Positions 6,458 to 11,469 of a stretch of DNA of 11,469 nucleotides are shown here, in pieces. Origin of the DNA: CAZJYC01 sp964550165 (lineage in GTDB: Bacteria; Acidobacteriota; Aminicenantia; Aminicenantales; Aminicenantaceae); assembly GCA_964550165.1 (NCBI GenBank), contig CAZJYC010000078.1:1-11469 (forward strand), written 5' to 3'. The translations under genes were made by a program, and so were the position numbers. The notes under the pieces are model-generated. The model did no database searches. It saw nothing but the letters and a program-made list of their open reading frames with translations, and was not told the origin of the DNA. Each line of letters starts with the position of its first letter. Position 1 is the stretch's first letter.

Positions 6458-6903
6458 AAAAAATATCGGATGCCAATCCCACCTTGAATCCTGAATTCTG
6501 TGCTGGGCGTTAAATCCAGCAAAGGGGCAATCTCAAAGAAAATATCCAGAGGCGCCTGTTCAAAATTATAATTCAAACCTACAGGAATCCGGACTCCAAC
6601 CCTTAATTCCTCTTCAGTGTCAAGGCTGCCTCCGATGCCGTAATAGAGAAGGAGTTTGCCCTTTTCTACATTGAAAAGGCCGAAGCTGTGCAGCAGATAG
6701 TCGACATGAACATGGAATGAACCTTGAGTGAACGACCAGGCTGCTGCACCATCTATGGCCGTCTTAGGCCCAGTCCAGTTCTTTAGACTCAGCCCGGTTG
6801 GCTCCCCCAAAATGACACCCAAGCCAAAGCCTCTTTCCTGGGCCAGGGCAGTGCTGGATAAACAGAGAACCGCTAATGTCAGAATCATTACTGGCTTCTT
6901 CAT
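6454..6903 (-). CDS. Secreted small beta-barrel-like outer membrane protein (DUF3996/BAPKO_0422-like?)
   Basis: This 149-aa protein starts with a type I signal peptide: MKK, a hydrophobic core to ~18, and likely cleavage after ALA (19-21). There is no lipobox at Cys14. The mature part alternates polar and non-polar residues in strand-like blocks, with GLGVILGEPTGLSLK near the start, LDIFFEIAPLLDL, and a closing GGIGIRYFF. A C-terminal Phe is typical of barrels inserted by BAM. The pattern recalls the DUF3996/BAPKO_0422 type of eight-stranded barrel; I give this from memory of the family pattern, not from a search. ATG 6903 is chosen because AGGAGG (6911-6916) lies 7 nt before it; the TTG at 6909 would be 1 nt from that SD. 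It follows tldE after 59 nt with no good promoter between, so it is probably the last gene of the tldD operon. The function is unknown. Confidence 0.8.
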   Translation of the reverse strand: MKKPVMILTLAVLCLSSTALAQERGFGLGVILGEPTGLSLKNWTGPKTAIDGAAAWSFTQGSFHVHVDYLLHSFGLFNVEKGKLLLYYGIGGSLDTEEELRVGVRIPVGLNYNFEQAPLDIFFEIAPLLDLTPSTEFRIQGGIGIRYFF

Positions 6904-6962
6904 CGCCAAGCCTCCTTTCCATACAATCCGGTATTTTTTATTCTTGAATATACAAAGGGCGA

Positions 6963-8306
6963 TTAAGCCTTCCCTCCTACAGCTATTTCCGTAATCTTAA
7001 AAGAAGGGCTATTGAGACTTCCTCTGATGTCTATATCATTGGCAACAACTTCGATATTCTTCAGCATATCCAAGGCATTGCCCCCCAGGGTGATGCCATC
7101 GACAGGAAAGGCAATTTCTCCCTTCTCTATCCAAAAGCCAGAAGCCCCGCAAGAATAATTTCCAGTCGCAATATCTGTGCCTATCCCTCTTAAACCTGTG
7201 ACGTAAAACCCTTCATCGATTCCCTTGATGATCTTCTCCAGTTCTGTCTTCCCGCTCTGAACGATGACATTCAGAAAAGAACCGGAAGGAATACCTTTGT
7301 ATCCGCCTCTCTGGGCAATGGTGTTAACCTTAACTCCGGCTTTTCGAGCCGTGAGGGTGTCATAGATAAACATTTTGAGAATCCCTTTTTCAATCAACGT
7401 GTTTTTCCTTGTGACCTTGCCTTCGCCGTCATAAGGAAGAGAGGCGATATGGCGGGGAAGGGTTGGATCATCAACCAGAGTGACGAATTCCGAAGCGATG
7501 GATTTGTCCAGGTAATCCGTCAAAAATGTTGTCTTCTTATAAACACTGTCTCCGTTAAGGGAGAAAAGCAATCCATACCAAAAAGAGGGAGCCGCATAGC
7601 GGTCAAAGACAACGGGAACTTTTTGAGTTTTGACCGGCTTGGGCCCAAGCTTTTCTACAGCTCTTTTTCCGGCTTTCTTGCCAACATCTTCGATATTTTC
7701 CAGATCTTTGAAGTGTCTTTTTGTCGTGCCCCAGCTTCCTGACTGCATGTCATTGCCTTCCCCGGCAACCACGGAAACTCCAAAGCCGACAGACGTTGTT
7801 TTGTATCTCCGAGAAATTCCCTTTGAGTTGACGAGGATGATTTCTGTTTCTGAGTCGCCGAACATTCCTCCCTCGCTGTTTGTGATTCTTTTGTCAAAAG
7901 AAACGGCGACTTTTTCGGCCTGCTTGGCGATATTGATTTTCTTGGTATTGGCGATTTCGGCAATCGATCCATCCCAGAGGTCAAGGTCCTTTTGTCTTTC
8001 TTCGCCGGGCTCAGGAAGGCCGTTCCATGGCTTTGGGTCACCCACCAGAGAAAGCTGGACTGTTTTTTTGCCAAAGTCATCGAGGGATTGAGAAGAAAAG
8101 TCGGACGTATAGGAGAATCCCAATTTTTTATCTTTGTAAACGATGAGCCCTACTCCTTTGGTCGTGGATTGCTTGACTGTCTCCACTTCTCCTTTTCTGA
8201 CCTGGACTTCAAATTGACGGCTGCTCTGGAGATAAGCTTCTGCTTCGTCAACACCCAGCTTAAGAACTTTTTTAACCAATTCCTCTGCAAATCTTTGATA
8301 ATCCAT
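6963..8306 (-). CDS. tldE: TldE/PmbA-type subunit of TldD/TldE peptidase
   Basis: This 447-aa protein belongs to the PmbA/TldD (U62) family. The N-terminal domain shows VDEAEAYLQ...VRKGEVETVKQSTTKGVGL, and the C-terminal domain shows CGASGFWIEKGE...PVDGITLGGNALDMLKNI (~386-420). It lacks the HExxxH motif, as expected of the non-catalytic TldE partner. In E. coli, TldD and TldE form a heterodimer that digests unfolded peptides in the cytoplasm; the pair removes the microcin B17 leader and degrades CcdA. The ATG at 8306 has AAGGAG (8313-8318) 6 nt upstream. That SD begins directly after the tldD stop region, and the gap between genes is 13 nt, so the two are tightly coupled. No signal peptide is visible, unlike its partner. 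Confidence 0.95.
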   Translation of the reverse strand: MDYQRFAEELVKKVLKLGVDEAEAYLQSSRQFEVQVRKGEVETVKQSTTKGVGLIVYKDKKLGFSYTSDFSSQSLDDFGKKTVQLSLVGDPKPWNGLPEPGEERQKDLDLWDGSIAEIANTKKINIAKQAEKVAVSFDKRITNSEGGMFGDSETEIILVNSKGISRRYKTTSVGFGVSVVAGEGNDMQSGSWGTTKRHFKDLENIEDVGKKAGKRAVEKLGPKPVKTQKVPVVFDRYAAPSFWYGLLFSLNGDSVYKKTTFLTDYLDKSIASEFVTLVDDPTLPRHIASLPYDGEGKVTRKNTLIEKGILKMFIYDTLTARKAGVKVNTIAQRGGYKGIPSGSFLNVIVQSGKTELEKIIKGIDEGFYVTGLRGIGTDIATGNYSCGASGFWIEKGEIAFPVDGITLGGNALDMLKNIEVVANDIDIRGSLNSPSFKITEIAVGGKA

Positions 8307-8319
8307 TTTTTTCTCCTTG

Positions 8320-9858
8320 TTATCGTCTTATTTTTGCCCCGCCGATGGTAATCTTTGAAACCTTTAAGGTGGGATTTCCATCCGAGACAGGCTTCGCCTG
8401 GCCATCTTTTCCGCATGTTCCTCCACCCCAAATCTCCAAATCAGGACCGACCATGGTGATATTTTTCAGAACGTCCGGTCCATTGCCCATGAGTTGTATT
8501 CCTTTGAGAGGCCTGGTGATCTTTCCGTTTTCGATGAGATAAGCTTCTGTCACGCTGAAGACAAACCGGCCTGTGGTGGGCGATACGTTTCCTCCGCCGA
8601 TTCGAGCGATATAAATGCCGTAGCTCACAGACTTGACGATCTCCTCTGGGTCATCCTGTCCTGGCATGAGGTAAGTATTCGTCATGCGCGGGATGGGATA
8701 ATGCTGATAGGATTGACGCCGGCCGTTGCCTGTGGATTCTGTTTTCATCAGCAGGGCATTTAGTTTATCGTAAAGAAAGCCCGTGCATTTGCCATTGCTG
8801 ATGAGAATCGTCTTTTGGCCGGGAGTCCCCTCATCGTCGATATTGATCGTGCCCCTCTTTCCAGGAACAGTTCCGTCATCGGCCAGAGAGACAATCTCGG
8901 CCGCAATCATCTCGCCCTTCTTATCCCAGAAGCAGGTGGTTTCTTTACGAGCGCCATCCCCTTCAAGGCTGTGGCCAATCGCCTCGTGGAAGAATGTTCC
9001 GCAGTGACCTTTGGCCATCACAATCGGATATTCGCCCGCCGGCGCATCTTCGGCAGGAAGCATGGCGACCGCCATCCTCCCTGCATCTCTGGCCAGCTCT
9101 TCGGCTGCCTTGAGGTCAAAGTGCTCATAGCCAAGAGTTCCATTTTTGTAAGCATAACCTCTGCTTCTTCGCCCGTTTTCGATGGCACTGGCGCTGACGC
9201 TCAAACCGGTTATCGTTTGTCCGTCGCTGGCCAAAACTCCTTCGGAGTTGGCGATGATGACTTTTTTATTCATATCGCTGAAACTCACGCTCACCTGGTT
9301 TATTCTCTTATCATAGTCGCGGGCGACCGAATTGGCCCGCCAGAGAAGTTTAGCTTTTTCCTGGGGGAGAATGCTGTCAGGGGAAACTTTAACCAGGTAA
9401 TAAGATGGAATTTCTTTTGCCCTGAGGCTTATTCGCGCCTGCTTGGCTTTCCCGGCAGCAATCAGGCCGGCCACGCGAGCTGTCTCTTCGAGCTTATCCA
9501 GGCTGAGATCGTCAGAATGGGCATATCCAGTTTTTTCCCCATGAAGCACCCTGATTCCAATTCCCATATCCACGCCTCTTCCAGCAGCATAGATTTTATC
9601 TTCTTCCAAACCGATGCTGTTATTCACCGTGTATTCCACATAGACCTCAGCGAATTGGCCTCCGTTCTGCAAAGCGACCTTCAGGAGTTTCTCCAAGGTC
9701 TCTTTTTCCAGCTCGATAGGCCAATGCGATGAAAATTCAGAAGGAGGAATCGTATAAGAAAAAAGTTTCCAAAGAGGAGCGGAAGCGAAGACGAATCCGC
9801 CTGCCAGCCCTCTTTTTATGAATTCCCTGCGGTCAAGGGGTTTAAAATGAATTCTCAT
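8320..9858 (-). CDS. tldD: TldD metallopeptidase with N-terminal Tat-type signal
   Basis: This 512-aa catalytic subunit carries the zinc motif HEAIGH (291-296) in GTFFHEAIGHSLEGD and the third-ligand candidate Cys482 in GTCGKDGQ, so the active site looks complete. Family alignment from memory places the start of the usual TldD domain near residue 50. The extra N-terminus has DRREFIKRG (9-17) followed by a hydrophobic stretch GLAGGFVFASAPLW, a standard twin-arginine signal that would export a folded protein. ATG 9858 is chosen over TTG 9861 because GAGGAGG (9864-9870) lies 5 nt from ATG but only 2 nt from TTG. It heads a probable operon with tldE (13-nt gap) and the barrel gene. It has a recognisable promoter upstream. 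The substrate is unknown, and no peptide precursor or toxin gene is visible nearby. Confidence 0.96.
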   Translation of the reverse strand: MRIHFKPLDRREFIKRGLAGGFVFASAPLWKLFSYTIPPSEFSSHWPIELEKETLEKLLKVALQNGGQFAEVYVEYTVNNSIGLEEDKIYAAGRGVDMGIGIRVLHGEKTGYAHSDDLSLDKLEETARVAGLIAAGKAKQARISLRAKEIPSYYLVKVSPDSILPQEKAKLLWRANSVARDYDKRINQVSVSFSDMNKKVIIANSEGVLASDGQTITGLSVSASAIENGRRSRGYAYKNGTLGYEHFDLKAAEELARDAGRMAVAMLPAEDAPAGEYPIVMAKGHCGTFFHEAIGHSLEGDGARKETTCFWDKKGEMIAAEIVSLADDGTVPGKRGTINIDDEGTPGQKTILISNGKCTGFLYDKLNALLMKTESTGNGRRQSYQHYPIPRMTNTYLMPGQDDPEEIVKSVSYGIYIARIGGGNVSPTTGRFVFSVTEAYLIENGKITRPLKGIQLMGNGPDVLKNITMVGPDLEIWGGGTCGKDGQAKPVSDGNPTLKVSKITIGGAKIRR

Positions 9859-9944
9859 CAAAACCTCCTCATAAGATTTTTTGAAAATAAAATGAATAAT
9901 GGCCTGGAAAAAATAATATTCTGGTCATCTGCATTTTTCTAAGA

Positions 9945-9973
9945 AGAATAGCAATTCGCAGCAAAAGAGTCAA
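9945..9973 (-). promoter_or_regulatory. Promoter of the tldD operon
   Basis: On the minus strand, TTGACT (9968-9973, 5/6) and TATTCT (9945-9950, 4/6) are separated by 17 nt. Transcription would start near 9938, leaving a leader of about 80 nt before the tldD ATG at 9858. No better candidate is seen between the IS110 remnant and tldD. Confidence 0.55.
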
Positions 9974-10200
9974 ACAGATGGTGAATTTTTCTTTTATTTC
10001 TCCTCCTTTCTTCTTAAAGGAAAACATTTCGTCTCTTTGGCTCTCATGAAATTTCATCATATTCAATTTACGCCGTCGCTGCGGCATGAGCATCTCTCCC
10101 AGAAAGTTCCGCAGTCACCTTAACGAGTCATTAAATCGGATGCATTTATCGCGTTGACTTCCGGGTGGGCGAAACGGTTTTATTCTCTTGAGGTTCCCTT
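9974..10200. other. Intergenic stretch between tldD promoter and IS110 remnant
   Basis: I see no convincing gene here. It holds an imperfect palindrome TTAACGAGTCATTAA (10120-10134) and an orphan SD-like AAAGGAGGA (minus strand, 10001-10009) without a start codon at proper spacing. A minus-strand open frame (9869-10093) covers part of it but does not look like a protein. The part next to 10201 may be the lost 3' flank of the IS110 element; its end cannot be defined, since IS110 elements usually lack terminal inverted repeats. Confidence 0.5.
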
Positions 10201-10479
10201 TTAGTTTTGTTTCAGAACCAAAAAGACGGCCTCGGTCTGATGCCGGGCGATGGCCACCACTGTTTTAACACGGCCTTTGCGTTGTTTCACTCGCCAATAA
10301 AGCTGAATGACATGGCGGTGCGGTCAGCGTCATTGATTCATGACGATGACATTAGCAGCCTCAACAAACACTCGCTTCAGGTGCCGGTTGACATCCGGAC
10401 GCATTCTGCCCCCAAAGATTTTTTCGCCGCTCTCTTTGATCCGAGGTTCATATCCCGCATAGCTGGCCAGACGACAGGT
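10201..10479 (-). pseudogene. IS110-family transposase, decayed C-terminal fragment
   Basis: Minus-strand translation over 93 codons gives RLASYAGYEPRIKESGEK, then GRMRPDVNRHLKRVFVEAAN, then RHVIQLYWRVKQRKGRVKTV and VAIARHQTEAVFLVLKQ, ending at TAA (10201-10203). The LASYAG...P...SG.....G......R.L...VEAA pattern is the C-terminal Transposase_20 domain of IS110/IS116/IS902 transposases, which carries the serine-type half of the active centre. Two in-frame TGA codons (10330-10332 and 10324-10326) interrupt it. The N-terminal RuvC-like DEDD domain and the 5' end are missing. The fragment is therefore dead. It begins exactly at the stop codon of the propeller gene, so the break point lies there. 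No complete copy is in the window. Confidence 0.87.
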
Positions 10480-11469
10480 TAATTGTCTTTAAAATTATGG
10501 TAGTTTTTTATTCTAAGCCTTTTTATTTCTCTATGTTCTTGCTCGTCTTTGTCCAAGACATATATCCAGCCATTTCTAATAACAAGGGGGAAATATTCCA
10601 AAGTTGTCTTATAAAGATAAATTCCGCTATTATTGAAAATATCAATCTCTTCAACCCTTGTTTTATCAAGAATCGAACGCATTTTGACTACATAAATCCG
10701 CCCCTTTTCGTCGCTCAATATGGCTTTGAAAAAGGGCCGATGAGGAGGAAAATAGAGGTCCTTTGCTTTTCGATATCTTTCCTTTTCCTGACCCGTTATG
10801 GGCTGAGCTTTTTCCTCTTTAACGAATATAATATTCACATTTCCTTCATTATCGATAATAAAAATTCTGTAATTTGTGTTCTCGCCGTAGCACAGTTTAT
10901 CGTTTCCGACTGCGCAGAAAAAGCAAGTTGGTGAATAGGCATGAGGATGTCCTCCCACCACTCCTCCCCGAGCGCTACGGGACACCTTTATGCTCTTTTC
11001 AAGAAAGAAGGCCAATTTTTTCTCTATGAGTCCATCTTTGGAAGCTTTAACTAAGCTCTTCTCGGCTCCTTTTTCGGTGTACTCACGATAAAAGGAAAAA
11101 ATATTTCCTTCTTCATCGACATAGAAATTTCTTGCTTCTACGGGCATAAAAGGAATGATAAATTTAAGACGAATAAGCTCTATAAAGGTCCCCTCCGAAT
11201 CGAATTTCACCAGAGAAGTTCCCTGATCGTTGACATAAAGGTTGTCCTTATTATCCAAAAAGAGTTTAAGAGGTCCCATAAATTCGCCCGGACCCTGTCC
11301 TTTTCTCCCAACCGCGGCTATAAATTTTCTCTGGTAATCGAATTTCGATATTTTATCATCGTCAAGTAAATAGATATTTCCCTTCGAATCAACTGCTAAG
11401 TCCCATATATGCCTCAACATATAGCGAGGGTCGCTGTCTGATTCTTTGAGGATGGTTTCTTCTTCTAGT
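10479..11469 (-). CDS. Six-bladed beta-propeller (NHL-like) protein, 5' end beyond window
   Basis: 329 codons are visible before TAA (10479-10481). The frame stays open to the right edge, 16 codons upstream of the ATG at 11420. Those codons read LEEETILKESDSDPRY and fit the usual run-in to the first blade, so that ATG is internal and the true start lies outside. Blade-like units recur: DLAVDSKGNIYLLDDDKISKF, VGRKGQGPGEFMGP (GQGPGEF signature), LFLDNKDNLYVNDQG..LVKFDSEG, FYVDEEGNIFSF and ILSDEKGRIYVV. Such propellers are common, often in many copies and with a signal peptide, in Aminicenantes- and Bacteroidota-type genomes. They are thought to bind ligands or partners in the envelope, but no activity can be read here. 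The C-terminus looks natural although IS110 debris starts at the stop codon. Lower GC than the neighbours is suggested by eye, not measured. Confidence 0.86.
   Translation of the reverse strand, partial: LEEETILKESDSDPRYMLRHIWDLAVDSKGNIYLLDDDKISKFDYQRKFIAAVGRKGQGPGEFMGPLKLFLDNKDNLYVNDQGTSLVKFDSEGTFIELIRLKFIIPFMPVEARNFYVDEEGNIFSFYREYTEKGAEKSLVKASKDGLIEKKLAFFLEKSIKVSRSARGGVVGGHPHAYSPTCFFCAVGNDKLCYGENTNYRIFIIDNEGNVNIIFVKEEKAQPITGQEKERYRKAKDLYFPPHRPFFKAILSDEKGRIYVVKMRSILDKTRVEEIDIFNNSGIYLYKTTLEYFPLVIRNGWIYVLDKDEQEHREIKRLRIKNYHNFKDN

Noticed and set aside
8815..9732. Long plus-strand open frame (305 codons) opposite tldD
   Set aside because: It is the shadow of the strongly supported tldD gene; its translation shows no domain, and no SD was seen.
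9869..10093. Minus-strand open frame of 74 codons ending at the tldD SD
   Set aside because: It lacks a well-spaced SD for its first ATG, has no recognisable domain, covers the tldD promoter, and has a composition like translated AT-rich spacer.
10324..10332. Two in-frame TGA codons read as recoded amino acids (alternative code)
   Set aside because: No intact gene here needs TGA as a sense codon, Trp uses TGG, and the ATPase ends with TGA at its expected C-terminus. Decay of a truncated IS is simpler.
10207..10482. Plus-strand open frame over the IS110 relic
   Set aside because: The minus strand gives clear IS110 transposase similarity over the same bases; the plus frame is its shadow.

Overview
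The window comes from a bacterial chromosome with two membranes. Supporting signs are a secreted beta-barrel-like protein ending in Phe, a Tat-type leader, and sigma-70-like promoters with good Shine-Dalgarno (SD) sequences. The gene mix is a six-bladed propeller with the GQGPGEF signature, a Tat-tagged TldD, DUF502 next to a DHH phosphoesterase, GlgA next to a GT81-like glycosyltransferase, and IS110 debris. This would fit an uncultured lineage such as Aminicenantota (OP8), or an acidobacterial/deltaproteobacterial relative. That placement is a guess from gene content, not a measured result.

Layout. (1) 1-1470, minus strand: the first 25 codons of glycogen synthase glgA (running off the left edge) lie behind a GpgS/GT81-like glycosyltransferase. 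Both are served by a near-consensus promoter that overlaps alternating TTGCC/GGCAA half-sites. (2) 1527-4241, minus strand: a complete 904-aa P-type Ca2+ ATPase with its own extended -10 promoter. (3) 4242-4668: a gene-poor divergent intergenic region. It holds a 181-bp element with 20-bp terminal inverted repeats, flanked by near-identical direct repeats and carrying an 18-bp hairpin inside. It looks like a small non-autonomous transposon (MITE-like) or a large structured element. (4) 4669-6457, plus strand: a DUF502 membrane protein, then a DHH/DHHA1 phosphoesterase. (5) 6454-9858, minus strand: a probable operon tldD - tldE - beta-barrel protein, read in that order. Its last gene meets the DHH gene tail to tail with interlocking stop codons. 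(6) 9859-10479: the tldD promoter and the decayed C-terminal part of an IS110-family transposase with two in-frame TGA codons. (7) 10479-11469, minus strand: a six-bladed beta-propeller protein whose start lies beyond the right edge.

How the genes work together. glgA and the glycosyltransferase probably handle sugar storage or a glucosylglycerate-type solute. The ATPase exports Ca2+. TldD/TldE form a two-subunit peptidase that here carries an export signal on the TldD subunit only, followed by an outer-membrane-type barrel, which suggests an envelope role. The least explained signals are the MITE-like element, the operator-like half-sites at the glycosyltransferase promoter, and the Tat-tagged TldD paired with a leaderless TldE.
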